Shown here one piece after another: positions 8,632 to 18,237 of a stretch of 64,000 nt of DNA. Numbering within the stretch: position 1 is the stretch's first letter; each line of letters starts with the position of its first letter. The translations under genes were made by a program, and so were the position numbers. The DNA comes from Exiguobacterium acetylicum DSM 20416 (GTDB lineage: Bacteria; Bacillota; Bacilli; Exiguobacteriales; Exiguobacteriaceae), in assembly GCF_000702605.1 (NCBI RefSeq), contig NZ_JNIR01000001.1, positions 2,284,501 to 2,348,500 on the forward strand. Reading direction: 5' to 3'. The notes under the pieces were generated by a model. It did no database searches, was not told the origin of the DNA, and worked only from the letters and a program-made list of their open reading frames with translations.

Positions 8632-9017
8632 TTTTTTAAGAGCTCGTTCTCTGCCGTCAGGTATTTAATCCGTGCCTCTGCCTTCGCCAACCGTCTCTCC
8701 ATCGACTCGTCTGTCTTCGGGCGTCCGCCTCCCAGAGCCTTTCCACGTTTGTCGTTCCGGAGACCCTCCTCTCCGTCTTTTCGGAACGTTTGGCGCCAGC
8801 GAATCAACGCAGAATGCGCTTTTCGTTTCCCGATCACCGTCAGGTCGAATCCGGCCTCCGTGAAGATTTGTTGAGGTCCCTTTCCTTCCATATTCTCACG
8901 TACGGCCCTGACCTTGAACTCGGTCGTGTACTGGATCGAGCGTTCTGATACGGAAGCGACGTTCAGATTTTCTTCGAGCTGATTGATTTGGGTCATAGTG
9001 AAGATGATTTTACTCAT
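8592..9017 (-). CDS. IS3 OrfA (transposase DNA-binding subunit)
   Basis: The ATG at 9017 is preceded by GGGAG. The 141-residue product has a helix-turn-helix (TTEFKVRAVRENMEGKGP, ALIRWRQTFRKDGEEGL) and a C-terminal leucine-zipper-like coiled coil (RRLAKAEARIKYLTAENELL). The run AAAAAAG at 8637-8631 lies inside that coil, and shifting -1 there enters the orfB frame directly, as expected for the OrfAB fusion of IS3 elements. Confidence 0.9.
   Translation of the reverse strand: MSKIIFTMTQINQLEENLNVASVSERSIQYTTEFKVRAVRENMEGKGPQQIFTEAGFDLTVIGKRKAHSALIRWRQTFRKDGEEGLRNDKRGKALGGGRPKTDESMERRLAKAEARIKYLTAENELLKKLEQLEGQAKRPN
8631..8637 (-). promoter_or_regulatory. A6G programmed -1 frameshift site of the IS3 element
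   Basis: AAAAAAG on the minus strand is the classic IS3 slippery heptamer. After a -1 slip the next codons read into the OrfB frame without a stop. Confidence 0.75.
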
Positions 9018-9196
9018 GATTGTTTCTCCCGTCTGATTGAATAGGTTCATTATAGCGATTCGTATCCACACGAAAAACCCCGAATGATGCACTTTTTTTC
9101 AAGTGTCTATCATTCGGGGTTCAGTTCAATTTATGACTAGTACTGCTTTTAAATTCAATTGATATTTTTTAATTTACAGACTCTTAACATTCTTAA

Positions 9197-10192
9197 TTAT
9201 TTATCAGAAGGTAGATTTTCTTTTATAACTTCATAAGTGTATCTCAAATTTTTTAATGGGAGTAAAAATCCAAAAAAAGCATATGATGAATTGAATAAAT
9301 TTTTTAAAAAATCAATCGGTTTAAATTTAGTTATAAAAAATAATCTAATTAATAAGTAAAGCGCTATAAAGCCTAAAAATAAAGTAAAGCTATTTACTTT
9401 AAAAAGACCCAATGTAGAAATAAACACTATAACAAATATCCAAAAACTTAAGGACACATAAAGAGAGTAGTTTAGAGCAAGAAAGTTTCTGTTTAATGAC
9501 CCGGATCTTAACGCTTGACCAGTATAAATATATCTAAGGTTAAAAAATTTTCCTAAAAGAGTTTTTTTACCATATTTTATATTATGTTCAATCATTTTTT
9601 GATCAGTATAATAAATTATTTTATCCATAGATAAAATTCTGGAATAAAACTCCATCTCTTCGTTTGTTTTTAATTTTGAATTATAACCGCTTAATTCATC
9701 AAATGATTTTTTATAAATCATAAGAGCACCACCAAATTTTTTTGCTGGACCTACTTTGTTGTTTTTGGAATATACATTTTTTACCCTTTTATAAACTTTA
9801 CCGGTTTCATCGTAAAATAAATCGTCCCTTTCTCCTACATAGCCAATAATTTTGTCATCTGTTTTTTCACCATTTAGTACACTGTTAATAAATTTTTTGT
9901 CAAGCTCCATATCACCATCCAAAAAAATTAACCATTCACCTTGAGAATTTTTAGCACCGATATTCCTAGCAAGTGCTGCTGTATAAAAATTACTTTTAAG
10001 CTGAATAACTTTAGTATCATTTTCATTAGAAATTAATATTTTTCTCATTTCTTCTAATGTGTTATCTGAAGAATTAGAATCTACAAATATTATTTCGTGA
10101 CTAAACGATTTACACGCTTCCTTAATACTGCTATAGCATCTTTTTATGCCTATTTCTTCGTTTTTTGCAATTACAATCACACTAATTTTCAT
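9197..10192 (-). CDS. family 2 glycosyltransferase, membrane-attached
   Basis: A GT-A fold glycosyltransferase of 331 residues: the N-terminal nucleotide-sugar-binding strand (KISVIVIAKNEEIGIKRC), the Asp pair region (IIFVDSNSSDNT) and the metal-binding LIFLDGDMELD. Hydrophobic segments after about residue 250 suggest C-terminal membrane helices. AGAAGGAG precedes the ATG, which overlaps the wzy stop by 1 nt. It is the last gene of the cps operon, next to the IS3 end. Base composition is very AT-rich like its neighbours. It probably adds a sugar to the lipid-linked repeat unit; donor and linkage are unknown. Confidence 0.85.
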   Translation of the reverse strand: MKISVIVIAKNEEIGIKRCYSSIKEACKSFSHEIIFVDSNSSDNTLEEMRKILISNENDTKVIQLKSNFYTAALARNIGAKNSQGEWLIFLDGDMELDKKFINSVLNGEKTDDKIIGYVGERDDLFYDETGKVYKRVKNVYSKNNKVGPAKKFGGALMIYKKSFDELSGYNSKLKTNEEMEFYSRILSMDKIIYYTDQKMIEHNIKYGKKTLLGKFFNLRYIYTGQALRSGSLNRNFLALNYSLYVSLSFWIFVIVFISTLGLFKVNSFTLFLGFIALYLLIRLFFITKFKPIDFLKNLFNSSYAFFGFLLPLKNLRYTYEVIKENLPSDK

Positions 10193-11448
10193 TAAATTCT
10201 CCTTCTACTCAATGCACTATACCATCCTACAGCTAGCATGAATAATAAGCCTGTTTGCAAATTGAAAAATAAAGACGTTGAATATAACGAAATGGAAATC
10301 ATAAAAATAATATTAGAGTACACTATAGATTCACTAAGGTTTTTATTTCTAAATATATTAATTTGTGCTTTAAAAAATTCTATCAAAATTAAACTTAGAA
10401 AAAGAATCAACCCCATAAGACCGTTTCTATAGAGGATAAACAAATAATTATTGTCAAAAACTCTTACTTCTGCTTTGTTAGGACCATTACCGAAAATAAT
10501 ACTTTCTTTCAAATCTTTATTGTTTCGATCCCAAATTTCAAATCTTTCATTTAAGGATTCACTTGTATTTTGAAAATCTAATACTCTCGAAAATATAGAT
10601 GGAGTACCTGAGTTTTGAGCGTAATTATTGCTAGAAATTAAGTGCATAAAAGTAATTAATAACGGGACCGTAATAAATAATATTTTTTTTCTAATAATTT
10701 TACAAAAAATGAAACCATACAAATTGTTGTAAACAAAACCTAAAAGTAAAACTACAAATGCCGTCCTAGATCCTGTACTAAATACGCATAGTACTATAAT
10801 AAGTAAATTTAATATCAATATAAAATTATTTTTTTTTGACTTTGACATTAGAAGTATATAATAAAAAATATTAAATATTACACTCAAGAAAATCCCATAA
10901 TAATTTGGATTCGCAAACATCGTAACTGTTCTTATAGAATATGCAGAAATACCTCTAGATTTTTCAAAACTATACACAAAATCTAAGAAATTTAATAAAA
11001 TATTTTCATAGTATATTTCAATAAAATTTATTGCATAAAATATTATCATTATTACTTGTATAAACTTAAAATCTAAGTGGTTTAATTTATAGTCTTTAAT
11101 ATTAAAGTAACTAAAAGTTATCAAATACGTAAAAATATAGATAATCATTCTGGTTAATTCGAATGCATCATTTAAAACTACTACCCCTTTATAAAGAGAT
11201 ATGACTAAACTTATTTGATCGGATACACTCATTAGTATTAGTAATATAAGCGGTGCTGTAATAGTTATATTCCTTATTTTATTTAAAATTATAAATAAAG
11301 TTATAACTATTACTATATAACAAATTAAATCACCTAACCTCATTCCTATAGATTCTCCCAATATGTTTGTTGGTGTAAATCTAAAAAGAATTATAAAAAA
11401 TAAAAAATGCACTATATTTAATTTATTTTCATTCACCGTCAATTCCAT
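10192..11448 (-). CDS. wzy: O-antigen/capsule polymerase (Wzy-like)
   Basis: The 418-residue product is almost entirely hydrophobic, with about ten or more membrane helices and one long extracellular loop (about residues 275-335, EIWDRNNKDLKESIIFGNGPNK), the layout of Wzy/O-antigen ligase proteins. It lies in a locus with a Wzx flippase and Wzz-like CpsC, so it is taken as the polymerase that joins repeat units outside the membrane. Wzy sequences diverge strongly, so topology and context carry the call. It overlaps the upstream glycosyltransferase remnant by 20 bp. Confidence 0.75.
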   Translation of the reverse strand: MELTVNENKLNIVHFLFFIILFRFTPTNILGESIGMRLGDLICYIVIVITLFIILNKIRNITITAPLILLILMSVSDQISLVISLYKGVVVLNDAFELTRMIIYIFTYLITFSYFNIKDYKLNHLDFKFIQVIMIIFYAINFIEIYYENILLNFLDFVYSFEKSRGISAYSIRTVTMFANPNYYGIFLSVIFNIFYYILLMSKSKKNNFILILNLLIIVLCVFSTGSRTAFVVLLLGFVYNNLYGFIFCKIIRKKILFITVPLLITFMHLISSNNYAQNSGTPSIFSRVLDFQNTSESLNERFEIWDRNNKDLKESIIFGNGPNKAEVRVFDNNYLFILYRNGLMGLILFLSLILIEFFKAQINIFRNKNLSESIVYSNIIFMISISLYSTSLFFNLQTGLLFMLAVGWYSALSRRRI

Positions 11449-12627
11449 TAATTATCTCCTGTAAGTGATTACTCCAACGATATTTTTCTGAAGATTGTAA
11501 TGCATTATTTTTCATTTTATTATGTAATTCTCTATTATTTTTTAACACTGATACTTTACTTTCTAGATCCTGAATATTATTTTCTATGACGAATCCATTA
11601 TAACCATTTTCAATAATTTCTTCACTCGCAGTGATTACATCTGAACCATTACTTTTCAAACCAATTACTGGTAAACCAGATGCAAGCGCTTCTAAAAAAA
11701 CATGTCCAAATCCTTCATAAGTACTTGCTAATATAAATAAATCAGCGGATAAATAATATAACTCCGTCTCTTTTTTATATCCAAAAAAAGTAACTTTTTT
11801 ATTTATTTTATACTCTATGACTAATTTTTTTAAGCGCTCTTCATCTTCTCCGGCTCCAACTATAAATAAATGAACATTAGTCAATTTTGTATTTTTAATC
11901 CACTTAAGCAATAAAACAATATTTTTTTCAGCTGATAATCTACAGACTGTAAGTAAAATAAATTTATCTTTAAATTCACTTTTTATAGATTTAATTATTT
12001 CATTGTTTTTTCTGTTATTTTATATTTTTCAGTGTTTACTCCTGGATTTATAACTTTTATATCTTTTTGTTTCAAATTATAGTACTTTTGAACTTCTTCT
12101 TTTTTGGAGTTACTCAAAGTAGCAAGTTTTATATTTGAAATAATCGCTTTTTTTTCAAAAAATTTTATTTGACTTTGAATTATCATGTAGTAAATTTTCT
12201 TTATAAATTTACTATCTTTTATAATGACTCTTTGATGTACAGGCGCTAACAAAGGTATTAGAAATATACTATTATCAATTAACTTTTTATTTCTACTCAT
12301 TGCAATGGCAGCAGCAAAATAAAAATGACGGATAATAATATAATTCTCTTTTTCAATTTCAGTAAAAATTTTATTTTGATCAATTAATAACTTTAGATAT
12401 TTAATTGTATAATAAGGAGTAAAAAGTTTTTTTAAGCCACTAACTTTAAATTCTATAGAATTATATGAAATTGATTTAGTATTTATAAAACTATCATTAT
12501 TTAAGTATATCAATTCACTTTTATATTCATTATTGAGCTCTACTTCTTTTGATATATTATCCATGTAGGAAACTAATCCACCGTAAGATGGTTTATATGC
12601 ATTTGAAGCTATATAAATTTTTTTCAT
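11429..12627 (-). pseudogene. family 4 glycosyltransferase, frameshifted
   Basis: Two adjacent frames together make one GT-B glycosyltransferase of about 400 residues. The first (12627-11995) has the acceptor domain (SNAYKPSYGGLVSYMDNI) and ends in INPGVNTEKYKITEKTMK. The second carries the GT4 donor domain: LLTVCRLSAEKNIVLLLKW, VHLFIVGAGEDEERLKKL, and the E-x7-E signature YEGFGHVFLEALASGLPVI. The frames join exactly if one A is added to the A6 run at 12006-12011. So the lesion is a 1-bp loss in a homopolymer. It could be a fixed mutation, a slippage switch or a sequencing error; the rest of the gene is undamaged. Confidence 0.85.
12006..12011 (-). other. A6 homopolymer at the glycosyltransferase frameshift
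   Basis: On the minus strand GAAAAAACAATG reads E-K-T-M-K-stop; with seven A it reads E-K-N-N-E-I-I and continues into the donor domain. Confidence 0.75.
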
Positions 12628-13877
12628 ATTTTCCCCTTAATTTTTTTAAAACTATTTATTACTGCAGAAAAATATAACTTTTTCTTTGTAACTGTATGAT
12701 TTTCATAACCTGTATAATCTTGAGTTGCTATTTTTAATAATACGTTTGATACTATATTAGAAATCTCCTTTTCTTTGTTCTCATCTAAAAATTTTTCAGA
12801 TTGATTATATTTTAAAACATAAGATAAGGAATGAGCTACCCATGCATCTGATCTTGGATAAAAGTTCGAATCTATTACGTTATATGATTTTTTTTCTACA
12901 ATTGGATAGAAGTACTCACCATTCCAAAAATGATCAGTTAGTGTGTTTACCATGATAGATATCTTATCATTAATTTCATTTTTATTGACAAATTCAAAAC
13001 TACTAGCTTCTATTAAACCTTTAATAACAGAAGAATATCCCCAAGAATTAATAGTTCCACTATGTTTTCCGTTAACAATTACATATGATAACGTTCCATC
13101 ATCTTCAATTTCAGTTGTAAGATATTTTGTAACGCCCTCAACAATTTTTTCATTAAATTGATCTTTGAATTTTTTTAAAGAAAAAGCATGATATCTTAAT
13201 TGTTGACCAATATGAAAATTATCAATTTTAGTTTTTCTCGGATTATCATTTATATAAGGTGAATTTTGCCAAAAATATGGCCAGTATAATCCATGACCAT
13301 TTTCTTCAAGGTTTGTATACATAAACTTATTCATCTTTATTAAAGTTTCTTTTAATTCTTTATTGTCTTTATCAAAACGATCTATATAATTTGCTAATGC
13401 TCCAATTGTGAAAGATACACCGTTGGTAATATGGATATTTGTAGTAGTCAACGGAGCATACGGTATAGCACTTCCATAATCGAAATTTACAAGATGCTTT
13501 TCTATCCATTCAACTGATTTTCTACAAGACTTCATAATTTTCTCATTAAGATCATTATCTTCTTTTTGATTTATATCTAAAATTTTACTTAACTCAACTA
13601 ATGCAAATAGGCTAACTAATTCAGGAGTAGTAGATTCTTTTTTTAATTTCTTTACTATGTTATGGCCAAAGATAAAATTATACCCTATATCAAAACCGCC
13701 ATCCGCATTTTGATGATTTAATAATTTATATCCTATTTTCATTGATTCTTTTTTAAATTTTAATTCATTAGAGATAATAAACATATTAATATTTGCCATT
13801 AAAGATTCATACATAGTTTGTGAACTTAAAATATTCGCTTCAGGTGAATTTATAAACTTAATAATTTTATTTTTCAT
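12624..13877 (-). CDS. unknown protein with alpha/alpha-toroid features in the cps operon
   Basis: The 417-residue product is not a glycosyltransferase. It has repeated helical pairs and motifs such as HQNADGGFDIGYNF and INSWGYSSVIKGLIEA that recall the repeats of alpha/alpha-toroid proteins (terpenoid-cyclase/prenyltransferase and polysaccharide lyase-type barrels). There is no signal peptide, so it is likely cytosolic. It overlaps both neighbours by 4 nt (ATGA), which ties it to the polymer pathway. A role as sugar epimerase, lyase or modifying enzyme is only inference. Composition is AT-rich. Confidence 0.65.
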   Translation of the reverse strand: MKNKIIKFINSPEANILSSQTMYESLMANINMFIISNELKFKKESMKIGYKLLNHQNADGGFDIGYNFIFGHNIVKKLKKESTTPELVSLFALVELSKILDINQKEDNDLNEKIMKSCRKSVEWIEKHLVNFDYGSAIPYAPLTTTNIHITNGVSFTIGALANYIDRFDKDNKELKETLIKMNKFMYTNLEENGHGLYWPYFWQNSPYINDNPRKTKIDNFHIGQQLRYHAFSLKKFKDQFNEKIVEGVTKYLTTEIEDDGTLSYVIVNGKHSGTINSWGYSSVIKGLIEASSFEFVNKNEINDKISIMVNTLTDHFWNGEYFYPIVEKKSYNVIDSNFYPRSDAWVAHSLSYVLKYNQSEKFLDENKEKEISNIVSNVLLKIATQDYTGYENHTVTKKKLYFSAVINSFKKIKGKI

Positions 13878-14383
13878 TTATTCTCACTCTTTCTTTTCAA
13901 AGGAATTCCAACATATATTTCATTTTCAATTCTATCGAAATTATTTCCTATTGCCCCTGATGCTACACAAGTACCCTTAGGAATTGTAGAACCTTTAGTG
14001 ATTACTGAATGCGCAGCTAACCAACTACCATAACCAATATAAATTTCTTTTGAGTCATGTTCTCCATATCTATAACTACCTTTTTTAATAGTATGATTTC
14101 CAGCTGATATACAGCAATATGGTCCTATAATTACTTCATCATCTATGAATATTGGTTTTATAGGATTGATCCAAACACCAAAGCCAATAAAAACATCGTT
14201 ACCAATTGAGATATTCCAAGGGTTAATAAGATTTGTGTTCTTACTAACTTGTAGATTTCTCGCCTTTTTTTTCAAGAAAATATTTAAAAAATTCCCTCTT
14301 ATTCTATTACCGAATGTATTATCTGGTAAAAAGTTCAAGGCGCTCATGCCAAATGAATATATTAGTTGGATTATCTTTTTCAT
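13874..14383 (-). CDS. hexapeptide-repeat acyltransferase (WcaF/LbetaH type)
   Basis: This 169-residue protein shows the left-handed beta-helix repeat pattern (ISIGNDVFIGFGVWINP, IFIDDEVIIGPYCCISAGNH, IYIGYGSWLAAHSVITKGS, IPKGTCVASGA). The His in SAGNH is the usual catalytic residue of acetyltransferases in this group. It probably O-acetylates a sugar of the repeat unit with acetyl-CoA. Its start overlaps the downstream-reading gene by 4 nt and it lies 3 bp after wzx, so it is co-transcribed. Confidence 0.85.
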   Translation of the reverse strand: MKKIIQLIYSFGMSALNFLPDNTFGNRIRGNFLNIFLKKKARNLQVSKNTNLINPWNISIGNDVFIGFGVWINPIKPIFIDDEVIIGPYCCISAGNHTIKKGSYRYGEHDSKEIYIGYGSWLAAHSVITKGSTIPKGTCVASGAIGNNFDRIENEIYVGIPLKRKSENK

Positions 14384-14385
14384 TG

Positions 14386-15834
14386 TTATCCCCTACTTTT
14401 TATTTTTATAAATCCCAAAATAAAATCTAAATAATATTTTTTAAACAGTAAAAATGCTAGAATTACACAACCTATAATCAGATAGCCCATACCTTGAATT
14501 AGCAAAATTCCTGAAAGGCTAAATAAAATAACGCCACTTACATATTTACGATCAATGGGTATTTCTAAATTTAATTGTTTCAATATTAAACGGTATATAA
14601 CTTGTCCTATGATTGCTGCTACTAATTTAGCAATAACAACACTATATATACCCCAAAATTCTACTGTACTTAATACAATAGTTACTTGTATTACAGTAGT
14701 AGCAATTGAAAGTAACAATAATCCTTTATTTTTTTTAAATGAATTAATCAATGCATTACTTATGGAACTAGGAACTGATATTAATTTTATTAATAGTAAT
14801 ATAAAATAAATAATTAAATATTTATCGAATTCTTGCATATAGCCTAATCTTAAAATTAATTCCATTATAAGCATTAGTAACAAGCCTGTCATAATTGAGA
14901 ACGAATAATTATTGTTAAGCATTTCCTTGTAATGATTTTTTATTTCTTCCAAATTATTATTTAATTCATTTTTTAATTTAACAAATGTAGGTAAAGCAAC
15001 ACTATTAAAAATTTTTGGTATAAAATCCATTAAAAAACTAATTTTTAATAGTGTGAAGTATATCGCTAAAGTAGTTAAAGAAAAATATTTACTTATAATA
15101 ATTTGATCAATTTTTTCATAGGTGAATGATAACAAACCTAGGGTAAAAGCATAAAAATTGAACTTTATTACTTCACCAACATTAAATATGTAGTTGTCTT
15201 TATTATAATCTATTTTTCGGGGTTCTTTCAGATAAATTATCCATAAGCTTACTATTAAAATACTTATAGATATAAATAAGGAAATTTTCATACCGTTTAT
15301 TAAATCATGTGTCCCTAATATAAATATAATCCCCAAAAAGATTACTATTCTTAAAGGATTAAAAATTTTTTCGAACACAACTGGAGTCAGTAAAGATTTT
15401 TCAGATTTAAAAATAGCAATGGAAATATAAAATAACATCCATAGAGATAAATACATAAATAGTATAAAATCATTTCCAGTTATTAGGTTAAACATCGATT
15501 CTTTGAGAGGTTTAAATACATCAAAGGATATAAATATAATCAAAAAGATGAATGAGGGAAGTAAATTAATTGCAACTATTTTTAGTTTATCCTGAATTTT
15601 TTTACCTTGCATAAAAATAATAATGCTATTTGCTCCGCCAAATAGTATCACTGAAAATATAAATGTACTTGCTAATTCTATTTGAGCTAATAATGCTACT
15701 AAATTTTTATTGATATTATTTAAAACTAAGATCTCAATTAGGGTAACAGGTAAAATAAATATGGTTATTAAGAAATTAATATTAATTATTCTTTTATTAT
15801 TTGCTTTGTGGTCTACTTTCTTTTCAATAACCAT
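14386..15834 (-). CDS. wzx: Wzx-type polysaccharide flippase
   Basis: A 482-residue membrane protein with about 12-14 predicted helices and little soluble sequence, the profile of the MATE-like polysaccharide transporter family. It carries the short charged loops typical of flippases (YEKIDQIIISKYFSLTTLAIYF is a well-conserved kind of segment). In the Wzx/Wzy scheme it moves the undecaprenyl-linked repeat unit across the membrane for the polymerase encoded downstream. It is very AT-rich. Confidence 0.85.
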   Translation of the reverse strand: MVIEKKVDHKANNKRIININFLITIFILPVTLIEILVLNNINKNLVALLAQIELASTFIFSVILFGGANSIIIFMQGKKIQDKLKIVAINLLPSFIFLIIFISFDVFKPLKESMFNLITGNDFILFMYLSLWMLFYISIAIFKSEKSLLTPVVFEKIFNPLRIVIFLGIIFILGTHDLINGMKISLFISISILIVSLWIIYLKEPRKIDYNKDNYIFNVGEVIKFNFYAFTLGLLSFTYEKIDQIIISKYFSLTTLAIYFTLLKISFLMDFIPKIFNSVALPTFVKLKNELNNNLEEIKNHYKEMLNNNYSFSIMTGLLLMLIMELILRLGYMQEFDKYLIIYFILLLIKLISVPSSISNALINSFKKNKGLLLLSIATTVIQVTIVLSTVEFWGIYSVVIAKLVAAIIGQVIYRLILKQLNLEIPIDRKYVSGVILFSLSGILLIQGMGYLIIGCVILAFLLFKKYYLDFILGFIKIKSRG

Positions 15835-15859
15835 ATTTTTTTACCTTACCTTTTCTATT

Positions 15860-17206
15860 TTATAAACTTAAATATTGTACTTTATTCATATCAAGTAGAT
15901 TTACATCTACAGCACTTTTGATATCGAAGAAAATAAATTTGTCATTTTCTTCTGTTAAATTATTTAGTAGCATTAAAATTTCATTCACATACTCTGTATG
16001 GGGAACTGCTAAAATAATAACATTTGATTTTTTTAATTGCTTCAAATCTAATAATTCTAGATTATATTCTTTATAAAATTCTTCGGAATCAGCATTTAAA
16101 TCTGCTAACTGTATATCAATATTAAATTCTGTCAAACTATTTATTACGTCAATTACTTTTGTATTTCGAACATCTGGTACATTCTCTTTAAACGTAACTC
16201 CTAAAATAGTAACTATTGAATTTGAAATATCCATTTTACTTTTTATCATATTTTTCACAATTTGTTCTGCAACATATTTTCCCATGTTATCGTTCAGTTT
16301 TCTTCCTGCTAAAATAATTTCAGGGCTATATCCTATTTGTTCAGATTTAGAAGTTAGATAGTATGGATCCACCCCTATGCAATGACCACCTACTAGACCA
16401 GGTGAAAAGTTTAAAAAATTCCACTTAGTAGCCGCAGCTTCTAATACATGTTTTGTATTAATGTTCATCTTATTGAATATAATTGACAGTTCATTCATGA
16501 ATGCAATATTAATATCTCTCTGTGAATTTTCAATAACTTTTGCTGCTTCTGCTACTTTAATAGAGGGCGCACGGTGTACACCAGCTTCGACTACACTCTC
16601 ATAAACTTCTGCTACAATATCAAGTACTTCAGGCGTCTGTCCCGAAACAACTTTTATTATAGATTTAAATGTATGTATTTTATCACCTGGATTAATACGT
16701 TCTGGCGAATATCCAACAAAGAAATCTTCACCACACTTTAAACCAGACATTTTCTCTAAAACAGGTACACAATCGTCTTCTGTTGCACCAGGATATACTG
16801 TAGATTCGTATACTACAATTGTTCCTTTTTTAAGTGCTTTTCCTACTGTTTCTGATGCTTTTAATAATGGTGTTAAATCAGGCGTTTTACTGTCATCTAC
16901 TGGTGTCGGAACTGCTACGATAATAAAGTCGCATTCACTTAATTTACTAATTTCATTTGTGTATATGACATCAGATTTTTTTAAATAATCGCTTTCTACT
17001 TCATTTGTTTGATCTAACCCATTCTTTAATTCATCTAATCTTGATTCATTAATATCAAAACCTACAACTTGCTTACTCATTCCGAACTCTACTGCAACAG
17101 GTAATCCTACGTATCCTAATCCAACAATTCCGATTGAACGATCTTTTGCTGGCAACAAAGGTACAATTGTACTTGTGCTATTTCTTGTGCTATTTAAAGT
17201 ATTCAT
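15860..17206 (-). CDS. UDP-N-acetylhexosamine 6-dehydrogenase-like (WecC/WbpA/TviB group)
   Basis: The 448-residue protein has the three domains of nucleotide-sugar dehydrogenases: NAD-binding (IGIVGLGYVGLPVAVEFG), central, and UDP-binding C-terminal. The catalytic Cys is in GGHCIGVDPYYL, whose context fits UDP-GlcNAc/ManNAc dehydrogenases better than UDP-Glc dehydrogenases (compare the Ugd at 44862). It would oxidise C6 of a UDP-HexNAc to the uronate. The start overlaps the epimerase stop by 1 nt. GC content is higher than in the downstream genes. Confidence 0.88.
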   Translation of the reverse strand: MNTLNSTRNSTSTIVPLLPAKDRSIGIVGLGYVGLPVAVEFGMSKQVVGFDINESRLDELKNGLDQTNEVESDYLKKSDVIYTNEISKLSECDFIIVAVPTPVDDSKTPDLTPLLKASETVGKALKKGTIVVYESTVYPGATEDDCVPVLEKMSGLKCGEDFFVGYSPERINPGDKIHTFKSIIKVVSGQTPEVLDIVAEVYESVVEAGVHRAPSIKVAEAAKVIENSQRDINIAFMNELSIIFNKMNINTKHVLEAAATKWNFLNFSPGLVGGHCIGVDPYYLTSKSEQIGYSPEIILAGRKLNDNMGKYVAEQIVKNMIKSKMDISNSIVTILGVTFKENVPDVRNTKVIDVINSLTEFNIDIQLADLNADSEEFYKEYNLELLDLKQLKKSNVIILAVPHTEYVNEILMLLNNLTEENDKFIFFDIKSAVDVNLLDMNKVQYLSL

Positions 17207-18237
17207 TATTGTGTCACTCCTGATTCGATAGTTTTTTCGTAATAGCTAACGTACCATTCAATAAATTGATCAATTCCATCTTGAATTTTTGTTTCTGGCT
17301 TAAATTGAATATCATTGATTAAATCTTCTACATTAGCAAAAGTTTGTGGAACATCACCAGCTTGAAGGGGCAAGAACTTCTTCTTTGCAGTTATTCCTAA
17401 TTTTTTTTCAATAGCCTCAATGAAATCTAATAGTTTTACCGGACTATTGTTTCCAATGTTATAGACACGATATGGTGCGTAGCTTGTTCCAGGATCCGGG
17501 TTTAGCCCACTCCACTTTGGATTATGCTTTGCAGGTTGTTGTGTCAATCGAAAAATCGACTCTACAATGTCATCTACAAATGTGAAATCACGTAGCATAT
17601 TTCCGTTATTAAAAACATCAATTTCTTTACCTTCTAAAATAGCTTTAGTGAATAGGAATAATGCCATATCTGGTCGTCCCCATGGTCCATATACCGTAAA
17701 GAATCGTAATCCGGTTGTCGGTAAATTAAATAATTGGCTATATGTGTGTGCCATTAATTCGTTGGACTTTTTGGTTGCTGCGTATAAACTCATTGGGTGA
17801 TCAATGTTATCGTGAATAGAGAACGGCAACGACTCATTTGCGCCATATACCGAGCTGCTTGAAGCATAAATTAAATGTTGAATATTGTGATGACGCGAAC
17901 ATTCTAAAATATTCATGAATCCAACAATATTACTGTTAATATACGCATGGGGATTTTTCAAGCTATATCTTACACCAGCCTGCGCAGCTAAGTTGATTAC
18001 CACGTCGAATTCTTCTTGTATAAAAATGTCTTGCATAGAAGATAAGTCTTCTAAATCATTTTTATAAAATGTAAAGTTAGGATGATCAATAAGTTCCTTC
18101 AATCGATCTTCTTTTAATTGTACGGAATAGTAGTCATTGACGTTATCCAGACCAACTACTTTGTTTCCTTCTTTTAATAAGCGCTTTGAAACGTGAAACC
18201 CAATAAATCCTGCGCTTCCTGTCACTAAAATTTTCAT
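17206..18237 (-). CDS. UDP-glucuronate 4-epimerase-like
   Basis: An extended short-chain dehydrogenase/reductase of 343 residues: Rossmann [27 protein letters not shown], and the Ser-Tyr-Lys set in SSSSVYG and YAATKKSNE. Sequence after the Rossmann motif ([20 protein letters not shown]) is typical of UDP-GlcA 4-epimerases, which make UDP-GalA. Its substrate can come from GtaB plus the Ugd at 44862. It overlaps the glycosyltransferase upstream by 4 nt. Substrate could also be the HexNAc-uronate of the next gene. Confidence 0.85.
   Translation of the reverse strand: MKILVTGSAGFIGFHVSKRLLKEGNKVVGLDNVNDYYSVQLKEDRLKELIDHPNFTFYKNDLEDLSSMQDIFIQEEFDVVINLAAQAGVRYSLKNPHAYINSNIVGFMNILECSRHHNIQHLIYASSSSVYGANESLPFSIHDNIDHPMSLYAATKKSNELMAHTYSQLFNLPTTGLRFFTVYGPWGRPDMALFLFTKAILEGKEIDVFNNGNMLRDFTFVDDIVESIFRLTQQPAKHNPKWSGLNPDPGTSYAPYRVYNIGNNSPVKLLDFIEAIEKKLGITAKKKFLPLQAGDVPQTFANVEDLINDIQFKPETKIQDGIDQFIEWYVSYYEKTIESGVTQ

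Larger units (their letters stand above)
5900..9128 (-). mobile_element. IS3-family insertion sequence, itself interrupted
   Basis: The outer ends are inverted repeats starting TGAACTGAGCCCCG at 5900 and, on the minus strand, TGAACTGAACCCCG at 9128. They are flanked by a 3-bp direct repeat ATT (5897-5899 and 9129-9131), the duplication size typical of IS3 elements. Removing the inner 1733-bp element and its 9-bp duplication leaves 1487 bp, a normal IS3 size. It carries orfA and orfB with an A6G slippery site between them. Confidence 0.9.

Noticed and set aside
9130-9197. Possible attachment-site duplication linking the recombinase locus to the cps region
   Set aside because: No repeat of the dif-like arms was found near 9130 or at the cps ends; the border is explained by the IS3 end.
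12006-12011. Programmed frameshifting in the glycosyltransferase
   Set aside because: A6 before C is a weak slip site and no downstream hairpin is visible; a simple deletion or read error explains it better.
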